NCBI GenBank assembly: GCA_015179025.1
Contig: WHUX01000464.1
Coordinates: 1-24,746 of the forward strand
DNA length: 24,746 nucleotides
Direction: 5' to 3'
Source of the DNA: Terfezia claveryi
Lineage: Eukaryota; Ascomycota; Pezizomycetes; Pezizales; Pezizaceae
Position 1 is the first letter of the stretch. The number at the start of each line of letters is the position of its first letter. Below the pieces are notes generated by a model that did not search any database, was not told the origin of the DNA, and saw only the letters and a list, made by a program, of their open reading frames with translations. This document shows, piece by piece, positions 1-10,031 of this stretch. The position numbers and the translations under genes were made by a program.

Positions 1-2
1 GG

Positions 3-107
3 GACAAGAAGACGACCTAGCAACCAGCCGAAGATCTAGAAAACGCATAGGACTCGGTCACTCTGTTCCACCAGCATTACCCCTGTAAACCCCGCCCTGC
101 CCAATGA
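3..107 (+). pseudogene. 3' end of Ty3/gypsy pol: chromodomain tail (partial)
   Basis: Reading from base 3, the frame contains QPAEDLENA followed by VTLFH and ends at TGA 105-107. The same peptide pieces occur in the chromodomain tail of the second gypsy copy (minus strand, about 21741-21915). In chromoviruses a C-terminal chromodomain on integrase is thought to steer integration toward heterochromatin. Two in-frame TAG codons (18-20 and 48-50) break the frame. One sits where chromodomains carry a tryptophan and the other is easily derived from CAG. The rest of pol lies left of the window. The polypurine tract and LTR that follow support the assignment. This fragment cannot make a functional protein. 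Confidence 0.8.
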
Positions 108-289
108 TGTTCTTGTCATCCTGGAATTGGTTATTAGGGTTGTTATTGTCATTGTTGTCATGGTTATTGTTAGTACATACTTCCGGCATTGGGGTTATAT
201 TATAGGTTATTAGTTATTCGCCTATCTTATTTGTTTGTTTTTGCGCCTTGCTTTTCGTCGCTGGGGTTCCAAACCTAAAGGGGAGATAG
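108..289 (+). other. gypsy 3' untranslated region with polypurine tract
   Basis: This is the gap between the pol stop and the LTR. It is rich in TTATTGTT-like runs and has no coding signal. Its end holds the purine run AAAGGGGAGA at 277-286, directly before the LTR. A polypurine tract in this place primes plus-strand DNA synthesis in LTR retrotransposons. The opposite-strand copy has the equivalent AAAGGGGGGA next to its LTR (21613 down to 21604), so the position is supported by two copies. Confidence 0.7.
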
Positions 290-849
290 TATCACAACTG
301 TTCCTTTGCAGCCTAGCCTGACCTCGTTATTATTATTATTATTCGTTGTTCCATTTAGTATCACCTGTGATGCAGGTGATAGTGTTGTTATCTCGGCTTC
401 CGAGATAAGGGGTCTTGGGAACCTTATTCCTTCCATTAGCCTTGGCTAAGGAGGAAGCCTGTATATATAGCTTGCTCTCTCTGTCCTCTCATTAGATCCT
501 CATCTAACGTTTTGTATACCTAATACAGGACCTTGCTTCTCCTAGTGCTTGTGCACCTCCCTTATACACATCCTTGTTTTATACAAACAACTCTGCAGCA
601 CAGCTGCCTTCCTTGACACACGCAGCAACTGTCTCCATATGTCTCATGTCCCTTGCCCTCTGTGTCTTTTGCCTCTTGCCCTTGCTCTCCATCTTAGCCT
701 TCCCCTGGTCATATACGTAGTGTTCCTACATGTGTCTTACCCTAGCCTTTCCTCAGATTACACACATAGTGCTCCTACGTATGCAATTCTTTCTTGCTAC
801 TGCCATGGCGTACCCCTTGGTCGTCTTGTCCCCCAGAGCCCTCGTTACA
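290..849 (+). repeat. gypsy 3' LTR, + orientation
   Basis: The boundaries come from comparison with the inverted copy at 21003-21600. Similarity starts just after the polypurine tract (TATCACAAC) and stops at TTACA (left) or TTATA (right). The usual TG...CA ends appear changed to TA...CA, which fits G-to-A decay. Inside are a hairpin (TATCACCTG, 5-base loop, CAGGTGATA) around 359-381, a TATATATA box at 462-469, and long pyrimidine-rich U3/R sequence. The apparent 120-codon frame at 549-911 is LTR sequence rather than a gene, because the other LTR yields a related peptide on its own strand. A (TTA)n run lies at about 326-343. Confidence 0.8.
462..469 (+). promoter_or_regulatory. TATA box of the gypsy LTR
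   Basis: The sequence TATATATA lies in the middle of the LTR, and the second LTR has the same octamer at the matching place (21361-21368, minus strand). Such a box would place transcription start in the LTR, as is usual for Ty3/gypsy elements. Whether it is active is unknown. Confidence 0.55.
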
Positions 850-947
850 CCATATGTGAAATGGCTTCAATAGGACCCTTGCAGTCTATACTTCTAATAA
901 TTGTATTATAATGCCTCTATACTTGTAATCTAAATATAGATATCATC
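850..947. other. spacer between LTR end and transposase stop codon
   Basis: These 98 bases are A+T-rich. They should contain the 3' untranslated end of the minus-strand transposase and one boundary of the gypsy insertion. I found no target-site duplication because the 5' LTR lies outside the window. Confidence 0.4.
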
Positions 948-3900
948 TTATTCGCAGTATAGCTTATTCCACATATCGAAATCAATTCTATTGTTTACTA
1001 GCCACGTATTCTCTTCCTTTAATCTCATTAGATGTGTCATTCCTTCAATGTCCACAATGCACAATATATTTATTCCTTTCCTATCCTCTTGCACTTCCAT
1101 CTGAACCATTCCTTCATACCTACCTGGCTTTCTTGAACCTTGTACTCAAAGTAATGATACAAGAGCTACTTTATAGACCCTATCAATATCATCCTGCATA
1201 CTGAAGAGTCCTTCCAGTTTTCCTACAATTTGTCCATCCAGGTACCCACTTGAATACTCTGACTATCCTCTTCGCCATACCCATACCCAATCCACCCTGG
1301 GCTTACCTTGTTTGTGAAACGCTTTTTCCCCTGTCCACGGTATATTAGGCATCTGCCTACCTTTCCCCTGGAATTCTAGCACACCGACCAACAGCTAAAC
1401 ATAATAGTGCATTAGAAAATAGGCAACCTCTTCCAGATTAATGGAGCCTAGTGTATATAACCTCAGGTATTCTGTAAAGCACTCTGAAAGCTTCCCAATA
1501 CCCAACCTTGCCACAAGTGTCTGCATAGAAGTTCCTTTCGGACCATCAGAAGCTTGTTTACCTTATAAGATTGGACCTTGACGTGTTCCTGCCTGTATTG
1601 TTATCTTCTGAAGGTCCTTTGCATATGGTCTCTAGATGACATCAAGAATTTCCCTACTAAACTGATACTCCAGACTCTATTCCTTTGTGTTCAGTTCCCT
1701 CATTTGCAATGCATGTTTAACTGTGATGGTATCCAGTATTTGCTAGTCTGCATTTTCACAGTTAGATCTTCGATAAGCATCTTTCAGAGGCTTGTGAAGG
1801 ACTTCTGTAACCTCAGTGGAGTACTGAGAGAGACTCCAAAAATCTTTGATTTGCGTGGTATAGTGGGATAGTAGATGTAGGTTAGGAAAATTAAAATCAG
1901 CCTTATATAGGACGTTCTAAATTACCTGTTGTCTCTCCTGTCGTTCTTGCATTGCCATTTTCTTTTCCTTTATTATACTGAAATCAAAATATTCATCTAG
2001 TTTTGCTTGACATGCCTCCAGTTGATCAACTGCTAGCTCTCTTGAAGCCTCCTTTATATACTCATGATCCTTTTTTGTAGCCCGAAACTCACTGAAGACA
2101 TGTAAGTTATTATGAAATTTCTAGAGGTATAGATCTATATAACCTATTGTGTGGGGTGTGTGACTCCAGTACTGCACCATAAGGCAGAAATCTGTGATGT
2201 ATCACATACATCGAATCGCTCACTAGCTATCTGCTTTAGCGCCTGCTAAGAGACTTGAGGTGTCTGTTATTGGATCATTCAGTGCTACTATGAAGCAAGC
2301 CAAGATCACATGATTAATTCTCCACATTTCCATACTACTTTACATGGTAATTTGCCAATATCTCTGCTGGGGCAGTCCATACACTGGATATGGTGGGATC
2401 TCTTCCCAGATCCTATTGAATACCTCTAAGTGCTGGTGTTTGTTGAGAAACTGCTCTATCCAGCCCATGAGATACTTGAGTATCCCAAGAAGAATATTAT
2501 GAAGTATATCACCATGAACCATATATGGTGGTTAGATACCCAGGACTCGTAGCTGAACCCACAGCGCGTTTTCAAAGGGCTTTATTTCTGCATCATCTAA
2601 CTTAGCTATATTTTAGCCATGTTCTACTCTAATCATATCCATTATCTATAGCTACATACCTCTCTAGATCCCCTACTTAATAAAGCCTCTCATATTCCGA
2701 GTGATTGTATATAGGCAGTGATTTCTTTCATAGAATTCCAAGTTCCTGTAGACATACAATACATACAGGGCAATGATTGGTTTTAATACCATAGATATTG
2801 ACATTTTTCAAATGGTCGGCAAGCTAGGTAGAGAGAATTGGTATGCACCTCCTAACCTTGCTATCTCTACATAGAATGTTCGAGCCACCTTCCTATGAAA
2901 GTTGTTACTATAGACCCTCATGGCTCCATCTAGAATCATGTACATACTTTGAAAACTTTTGTGAGGGGTGACAGAATATGTGAAACAATCTGGTATTGTA
3001 CCCTCAGCAGATCACCTTCCTGGTCTTTGGTCAAGAAACCTGAAATATTATTGTTCCGCTTAAAGCCAACTAGGAAAAGGCCCATCAGGATCCACTCTTA
3101 TCTTGATGGCTGATTATAAATTTCTGAGTGAATGTTGCCAATACTCATAAACAACGGCCATAATTTCTTGTCCCCAGAGAAATTTGTAAGGCATGTTTGA
3201 TTGGACATTAAAAGTACTAGCACTAGTGATGACCCAATTGGGAGAGTCTTCTACAGTCTTGTCAGTATCTGCACTGGTATTCGCTAGATAGGTTCTATAC
3301 ATATGTCCTCCACCACCAATTACTGGTATTCATTTCGGTATATACCCAGTTACCTTCCTCATTGAATTCGTTAATTTGCTCGAAAACTAGGTATTTGCTA
3401 TAGGAACGTTGCTGAAGTAGATATTACATGGTATCCTTAAGGTCTCTATGATAGAATGTATAGCCCTTTTGGAGGTGAAAGTCAACTATTCCATTCTGCC
3501 ACCTGAGTTGATCAATCATCTTACATATTTTATTTCTCCATATATATCCTAACTGAAAATGGACTCCATTATCCTCCAAAAGACCGAGTGGTAGCAGATT
3601 TTCCTTGAAGAAATGATCAATATTTCTTAATGAGGACTTGCTCTTATAGAAGAATCTCGTAAGCTTGTATTAATACACATTCTGAAAAAACAATATTAGA
3701 TTGAATTGAAGCTGCCATAGATCATTCAAAGGTATTGTTGCAATAATCTTTCTAGCTTCATACTCTGCTAGTAGATATTGTGTAGCTAGCATAGACTTCT
3801 CTCAGACTACTTGAATAGTACTATAGGGATCTAATATAGATTTCAAAGGTTAGAGAGGCCTATTGTTCCAGAGATGTTTTATAGACTTATACCATCTCCT

Positions 3901-4217
3901 ATATGCACACTAGAAGTCCTAACTTCCAAATCTGCCAAAGACTGATCCAAGTATATGCTAAATACCCTAGTTTCCCTATATTTCTTTGCGGGTTTGGTCT
4001 GAACCTGTGGAGATTCCTAGGAAATAGAGCATGTTCGTTTTTGTCTGCCTGGCGTTCTTACAGATACTAAAGAGTTTGTAGAGGGATATTGCTGTTCTTG
4101 CTGGTTGTCGCGAGGATTGTAACACTCAGCTGCTGAGGCCTTCAAATATTTAGCTTGCAAATGTCTCCCATACTGTCTAGCTTTTTAAAATTCTAAGTTA
4201 CAAAACCTACAACGCAT
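948..4217 (-). pseudogene. Plavaka-like DNA transposase, single-frame, stop-riddled
   Basis: One reading frame runs from ATG at 4217 to TAA at 950-948, about 1089 codons, and I found no indel. It opens with a zinc-finger-like start (MRCRFC, then H at residue 19; C-x2-C-x12-H). Around residue 566 (2522) comes HGDILHNILLGILK, then PPYP at about 2396-2407, VQYWSHTP near 2160, a basic coiled stretch near 1950-2080 (KEKKMAMQERQER), HLLSHY and AYRRSN near 1770-1890, and a terminal WLVNNRIDF at about 963-1010. I recognise this order from Plavaka-type fungal transposases (distant CMC/CACTA relatives, usually 1000-1200 residues). Dozens of in-frame TAG, TAA and TGA codons, the first at residue 11, sit where Q, W or R codons are expected, so the protein is dead. 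I infer RIP-type decay of a once complete gene. The family call rests on remembered motifs. Confidence 0.72.
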
Positions 4218-5395
4218 TTTAGATGTTAGTTTCCCTACTTCTTCAATGTTTTAGGCCACTTACTATTAGGTAAGTATATATATCCATTATTTAGGCCCAG
4301 GTGGATTCATCATATCTATGTTGAGATGCCAATTCTACAGAGTCATGGCATCAGTGTCAGACTATCCCATATCAAGTTAGATAGACCTGTCTTCAAGAGG
4401 CTTGTGCCAACCTGTCTATAGCTGTTGCCAACCAGACTAGCCAGTTGCTGGAACGCACTGCTGCAATTAGCAATTAGCCCCATGGAATCCTTGCCCAAAC
4501 TAGATATAGTCAGATTGAAACAAGCTTTTCGAGAGGCTTGTGCCAACCAGACTAAGACTAGTGCCAACAATGATCCTACATATACCCAGACCCTGCGAGG
4601 GGTAGTGTAACCAGACTACCTGGACCCCCAGAGCTAGTCTGGTTAGTACAATATTAGTCTGATCAAGACTACCAGAGCCTCACTTTGTACCAACCCAGTC
4701 TGGCAACTAGAGCCAGGATAGGGTTAGACTAGTTGGCATGTGTAGGAGGCACTCATGCCCAGACCCTCACAAGTAGTCTCGAAGAGGGCCACCAGTATAT
4801 GTCAACCAGACTACTCCAGTACAAACAAATATATTACCTAATAGAGATACCTATTTACATAAAGAAATAATTGACGTGCCAATTGTAGATTATATAATAT
4901 AGCCTTCTCTTTGTAGATGATACCTAGTTTTTCTACTTCAATATGTTCTTTGATTGAGACTAGGCAGCACTATCCCAATGCAATTGCCTGTCTCTACCTA
5001 GATCATATATGTCCACAACCGAATAATAGTAAACAAAAAATCTGTGATAGTAATAGGTTATTACACCCTCCATCATATTATTATTTTATAACAAATAAAG
5101 AACCTAAAGTATTATAAGAGTATAGAATAGCCCCCTACTCCTCCCCTTCTCTAAACTACCCTATAGCATCGAGTTGGTATTTCATAATACACGATTGAGA
5201 GCTCTCGCCGAAGGTAAGACCATATGCAAAATTGCTTAGAGAGGATCTCCGAAGAGCTAATTAATATGATAGATAGGAACAACAGCATAAATCGAGGAGT
5301 GTTAATAGTGATCATACTCATTTAGGTATAGAATACTCAGAGTATGGTACTGGCTACTCTATAAGATATTAATTAGGATCCTAAGGAACTACAAC
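4218..5395. promoter_or_regulatory. divergent intergenic region with a short-motif array
   Basis: This region lies between the start of the minus-strand transposase and the first convincing codons of the + strand gene. From about 4360 to 4815 it holds many copies of a motif close to CCAACCAGACTA or its complement, for example 4427-4438, 4543-4554, 4608-4619, 4634-4646 (reverse), about 4722-4736 (reverse) and 4802-4813. Several copies are preceded by TTGTG or GTG. The rest, including 4830-5395, has no gene I can support. A short + strand frame at 4917-5117 has no family features. The N-terminus of the next gene may lie in 5235-5395 but cannot be fixed. Confidence 0.5.
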
Positions 5396-6744
5396 ATGCT
5401 GCTGAAGAAATGGAAGTTGGGTAATACAGATACCACTAGTGACGAGGGTGGAGTGGATTCTAGTGATAATAACTACGGGACTTAACAATTTGCAGATAAA
5501 CTAGGTTTTAATAACCCCGATGTTCTCAAGACCCTCTACCAGGTATAGCACTCATGCATGTAGTATACGATATCCAATTTTAGTATATTTTGGTCTGGTG
5601 AGTCCAGATGAATGAGATTTGTGGAGTTATGTGAATGGGGTGCTGCCCATCTGGTAATGGCTCCTAAAGGCCAAATAAATTACCAATAGCAAGACTATAG
5701 GCGTACATTAAACCAGTTAATGTAAGATGTCACTAAGAAGGTAAGGAAATCAAGGTAAGTAATATGGGAGTCTATTGCAGATATGTGAGCTGCATATGAC
5801 TAGGCTAATCTAAGGGTTGCTATTGAACCTCTGGGAAGATTACCAAATATGGGGTGACCTACTGCATAGCCGCCTTACATGCCAATGAACCAAAGCTCAT
5901 AGTAGGTGAGAACGGAGTCCGTTGTAGAGTGACTGAAGGCTTGTGTACAAGCACGCAGATCCCTACCTAGCCCAATACCAGCTAGCCCTCTCCCACCATC
6001 AGCCCCACAAAGACCTCCTATCCCTGTACCAGCCCCACAAATAGAGCGTTTAGCCTCTTCTGTAAGAGCTGCAAGACATATGCCAGCCAGTAATATACTA
6101 GCGGCTCCTCCTAGAGTTACACTTACAGAGGCATCACTAGGGGTTGCTGGTAGGCCCTTAGTACTGTCTATGTACTATTGATGACATCTGGTAGGCTGGG
6201 CACCATCTATAGGAGGGCCTCCAAATACAGTGTGGGTACACATTATCACACTGGAAATGCATGGTCCAGACCCATTATATGGGGGCTGGATATTTAGTTC
6301 CTCAACTATCTCTTGTATAGTTGTTTTGGGTTTATATAGTATGGTAGCAATACTGGCAGCTATTGCTCCATTCATAACCTCAGGACGGGTTATCCAACAT
6401 ATCTATACTATGGACATCGCTGGACGATATGTCCATATTACCATAGATTATTTAGTTGGGAGCATAATAATGACTCATCTAAGGCCCAATCTTATGGATT
6501 TTTAGGTTGAGTTGGACCCTATTGGCCAGGTAAATACCCCCAGCACTTACTTTGGTACCCCGGTTGTATATAAGACAGCCTCCATAAGTGCACTAGCATC
6601 CAAACGTACCACTAAGCATGTTAAGCCTAAATCAACTAAGCGTGCAACAACAGCTATAGATGGTAATAGTCTACAGGCAACAAAAGGAAAATCAACACCA
6701 ATTGGTAGGGCTATAGGGGTAGCTAAACTGACCCAGGGTTCGAA

Positions 6745-6812
6745 GGATACTAAAGGGACAATGACTACTAAAGGGACAACAACTGCCAAGGGGACAAAGA
6801 CTGATAAAGGTA
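6745..6812 (+). repeat. 18-bp coding repeat (TKGT units)
   Basis: Units of the form ACT-nnn-AAA-GGG-ACA-nnn repeat three to four times in frame, giving a Lys/Thr/Gly-rich stretch. A basic linker like this could bind nucleic acid, but that is only composition. Confidence 0.6.
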
Positions 6813-7444
6813 AGTAAATGGCTAAGGGTATCCTAACTGCTAAAGTTAACTTAGCCGGCAAGGGTCAACCTCTACCCCCTAAGATTATAATACTAAAACT
6901 CAGATGACGAGCACCTATAGACAGTCTGAGTAACCATGATACACCTAGTAAGTTGCTTACAAACTAAATTAGGACCAATACTAACAAATGTTGATAGACT
7001 CATAGATTTCACTGGATGCAGGAGCTCTACGTGGTAGAATAAGGGACCTAGCAGACCATACAATGATTCAGCCTATCATGCCGGAATTTTGGCGAGTAGC
7101 AAGTTCTGGTGTTCCATACTCGGGACAGTCTATGAGAGGACCTTTTCTAACTGGGAGAAGATGCGTAAGGGCTGGTGAGTCCAGATTGAACCTACTTGAG
7201 GAATCATACTAATAGAGCAACTAGGCATTCAATGTATGGAGGTGGAGGAGGTTGGTAAATATACGGGTGAAGAAAATCTGGGTAGCAAGGTTGCAGGTGC
7301 TGAAGATAAGGGTAATAATGTCGAGTTTAGTAGGGATGAGGATAATGTAGATGAGAGTGATAATAAGTGGGAGGGGCGTATTGAGGATCTAGAGGATGAT
7401 GATAATCGGAAAGGGCCTGTGGACAATTAGGTTGATGGTAATAA

Positions 7445-7620
7445 GGGTGATGATGATGATAATGATTTTGTAGGCAATAAGGATATGGTTGTTGAGGATG
7501 AGGGTGGTGATGATGATGATAATTTGACAGGAGATGAGGATGTGGTTGTTGAGGATGAGGGTGATGATGACAGTGATGATTTTGCAGGCAATCAGGATAT
7601 AGTTGTTGAGGATGGGTATG
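7445..7620 (+). repeat. acidic coding minisatellite, three units of about 57-60 bp
   Basis: Three successive units encode a run of Asp residues followed by GN/GD and then VVEDEG or VVEDG. They lie in frame in the C-terminal tail of the gene at 5396-7721. The long minus-strand frames at 7327-7785 (His/Pro-rich) are complements of this repeat and are not genes. Confidence 0.75.
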
Positions 7621-7721
7621 ATGAGGAAGAGAGTAGTAATAAGGTGGATGATTCCGATGAGATTGCAGGAATCCCTTATTTCCATTTTGAGAGGGAGAAT
7701 GAAGGGTCTGATGGATCATGA

Positions 7722-8108
7722 AAAGGTAGCTAAGGCTGTAATAGAATTTCTGGGTTGCGGTTAGATCTCTTATTTCATTTGTCATTAAGGTTGGAGTTAT
7801 GATAGTTTATATTAGTATGGTATTGATATATGTTGCATGTGGGTGCAGAAGGAATATAAGATATCAGCCTCTGTAAGTATGGATAGATTGGCTAGATGCA
7901 GTAATGAGATTGGAGTTGCTGCACCCACATGATACTACAGTATAGAATATTGGTGATATAAAAGGTCTCTTTCTCATCCCTATACGAAATCTAACAAGTC
8001 GTCCTGTCCTACCCTAAGTACAACTCTCCATTAGTAGTACAAAATTTCCCTCTGGGATATACCAGGAAGATATATTTATGCTACCAAATCTCTTTTCTAA
8101 TGTATGAC
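7722..8108. other. intergenic spacer, no gene seen
   Basis: The spacer separates the two + strand decayed genes. I see no frame, hairpin or repeat that stands out. It presumably holds the end of one gene and the promoter of the next. Confidence 0.4.
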
Positions 8109-10025
8109 ATGAAGAAATTAATGCCTCGTAGAAAGAAGAGTAAAGGAAAAGAGAAGACTATACCTAATTTCAAACATCCTACTTCAACACATGACCTGCG
8201 ACAGGAAACAACTACAGCAGATAGAGATAGTATAGGTCCGGTTGCATCCTCATAGTTCAGTGCAGTGATTAAGTTTTCTTCTGGAGCAGCAGTAGTCAAT
8301 TCCTGTTTCGGGAAAATCCCTAATATAATAGGGTCTGTTAGAAAAACCGAGCCACTAGCAGAGGGACCAGTAATGACACTAGTGACCCCACAGAAATTAG
8401 CAGGAAACTTATTAATGAGGATACGTATGGAACCTTGTGAATCTAGTGACTCTATGAAAAACAATCTCTGACAGTCTGCAATAGGATCCCAAAAATGTTG
8501 TACCACACCAGGAACACCTCAAATACTTCACACACTAACTGTATTTACTTATCCCTTTGAAGTAATTGGAAACATTGCTGATTGGTATTAGGGCACTCAT
8601 AGGGCTCGATCTAGAGATATACTAGATAGATCCCCCCTGAGGAGTTTGTTTTTAAATTGGAATAGTGTTTCATCACCAACGGGACCCCTGGGATCCCCAA
8701 TATCTATAAGGCCTCCAATCTGGCAGGTTAATAGTACCCCTTCTAGGATCAGCACGGCGGAGATTACGAAAACCCAAAAGAGAACCTAGTCAATCTTACA
8801 GTTCCTAGGAGTTTTACGAGACATGACATAATCAGCAGGCAACAAGATAGAGTATATTATACTGTTTGAAGAGCCATTTTCGGATCCTCAGTATGCGGAA
8901 AACATCTTCGCCGAGGTATGGCAAGAAGCAGAAAAACACCATAAGCATGATCATAGTCATGACAACAAGATTAATGCATATGTAAGCAACAATATCATAT
9001 TCACGCCGATGTTTGTACTGACAGTATGCATAAAGCTCAGAAGTGTTCAATCGCAGACACGATCACACCTGGTATCAGAGAGAAGGAAAAACATAGCATT
9101 CTTGTATTAATTTGACCGGAATACATCCTAGACATACATCTAGAACCATGTCGGGTAGTTGTTAAAACGAGATCGTTTTACGTATGCAGAAAGTCTTCAG
9201 AAGGTATATATTATGATCCGCTAGAGCATATTAAAAGGCTGATATGGTGTAATCATCTAGAGTTGTAGGTATCATTTTCACGCCTAGGAAGAAGTTGACC
9301 TAATCTATCTTCTATATTTCAATAGAAAAAGGAAACTTGGCAATATCGACTTAACATTTATTAAGTGCATTAGTAGTTCTTTCATCTGCTTTATCTTCAC
9401 TGCCTTATACTATGCACTTAGCGGCTGGGAGAGTAGGAAGTGTGAACTTGTAGCTGAGTTTAGCTATCTCAATTGTAGTAGTACATGATAGTGTAGTAGA
9501 TATTAGACTAATGGAAATTGCTGATAGGTGGCAGATGTCTATAAAAGGCTGCTTAAACAATGGTGGCTATACCTAACAAGCATGGAAGACATAATTATGA
9601 AAGTCATATAGTCTGAGATAGTGAGGAAGACAGTACACAGCAGGAAGAAGGTGAGGTGGCAGCAGGATAAGCCATATGAGGTGGACACAGAAGAGGTTGC
9701 AGAGTTCTCGAGAAAACTCAGAGCGGATCTGAGGAAGGTGGGTATTGACTTGTTCTAGGAAGGAAGAAAAGAGGATAACACCAACTTGAAAAGTACAACT
9801 GAGGAGAACATTTAGGAGAGCAATGACCCAACACGTATTGAGGAGAAAAAGGTAGACAGTGTTGAAGGGAACAGTAATGCCAGGAATGATCACAGGATAG
9901 AGGAGGAGGAGGATGCAGAGGATACGGAGGTAGGGGAAGGTATACCAAGTGGGCAGAAGGAATATAGAGGTATGGTAGAAATATAAGCCTGGGAAGAAGA
10001 GGATTAGGGGTGAATGGATATATAG
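8109..10025 (+). pseudogene. decayed gene of unknown function, about 640 codons, acidic C-terminus
   Basis: I do not recognise the family. One frame runs from ATG 8109 (an in-frame ATG at 8100 is an alternative) to a cluster of TAG codons at 10023-10031, with no indel found. It has a basic N-terminus (MPRRKKSKGKEK), a serine/threonine-rich middle, then an apparently structured domain at about 8832-9600 with LFEEPFSDPQYAENIFAEVW, a His-rich KHHKHDHSHD, SERRKNIAFLY, KLGNIDLTFIK and YKRLLKQWWLY. The C-terminal third (9600-10020) is Glu/Lys-rich and ends in EEEEDAEDTE. Internal stops (for example TAG 8253, TGA 8469, TAA 8829, several at 9110-9260) fit C-to-T or G-to-A changes of Q, R and W codons. 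It has the same strand, the same style of acidic tail and the same decay as its left neighbour, so they may form one transposon cargo set. The short minus-strand frames here (8081-8506, 8832-9050, 9573-10065) are shadows. Confidence 0.6.
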
Positions 10026-10031
10026 TAGTAG

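Larger units (their letters stand above)
5396..7721 (+). pseudogene. decayed gene of unknown function, Pro-rich / Lys-Thr-rich / acidic tail
   Basis: I do not recognise the family. From ATG 5396 a single frame runs to about 6890, then continues one frame over to TGA 7719-7721, roughly 770 codons. In order there are a polar N-terminus (residues 1-130), a proline-rich linker (about 5970-6050), a hydrophobic-mixed block (6180-6505), a Lys/Thr linker built of 18-bp repeats (about 6745-6812, TKGT units), a conserved-looking block (about 6960-7230, with SSKFWCSILGTVYERTFSNW), and an Asp/Glu-rich tail with three units of about 57-60 bp (7445-7620). Internal stops, many in the first half, fit CAG, CAA, CGA or TGG changed by C-to-T or G-to-A. 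The true start may lie upstream. The frame change near 6890 could be an indel or an intron remnant. It is divergent from the transposase and 388 bp before a second gene with a similar tail. Confidence 0.6.

Noticed and set aside
549..911. 120-codon + frame as a small secreted protein gene
   Set aside because: It lies mostly inside the gypsy LTR, and the inverted LTR yields a related peptide on its own strand. It is LTR sequence.
1578..1871. 97-codon + frame
   Set aside because: It is the antisense shadow of the C-terminal part of the Plavaka-like transposase, whose minus-strand translation makes clear family sense.
5745..5790. GTAAGT ... TTGCAG as an intron in the 5396 gene
   Set aside because: The enclosed stretch would be about 30 bases, too short for a fungal intron, and the coding sense continues straight through it.
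6547..6861. 104-codon minus hydrophobic frame as a membrane protein
   Set aside because: It is the shadow of the Lys/Thr-rich repeat linker on the + strand. Complementing ACC/ACT/AAG codons gives Val/Leu.
5593..7186. Shared 15-mer CTGGTGAGTCCAGAT (about 5593 and 7172) as a regulatory or recombination site
   Set aside because: Only two copies occur, in different reading frames of the same decayed gene. An exact match this short can arise by chance in a window of this size.
7327..7785. His/Pro-rich 152-codon minus frame as a metal-binding protein
   Set aside because: It is the exact complement of GAT/GAG-rich repeats that encode the acidic tail on the + strand. The composition explains the frame.
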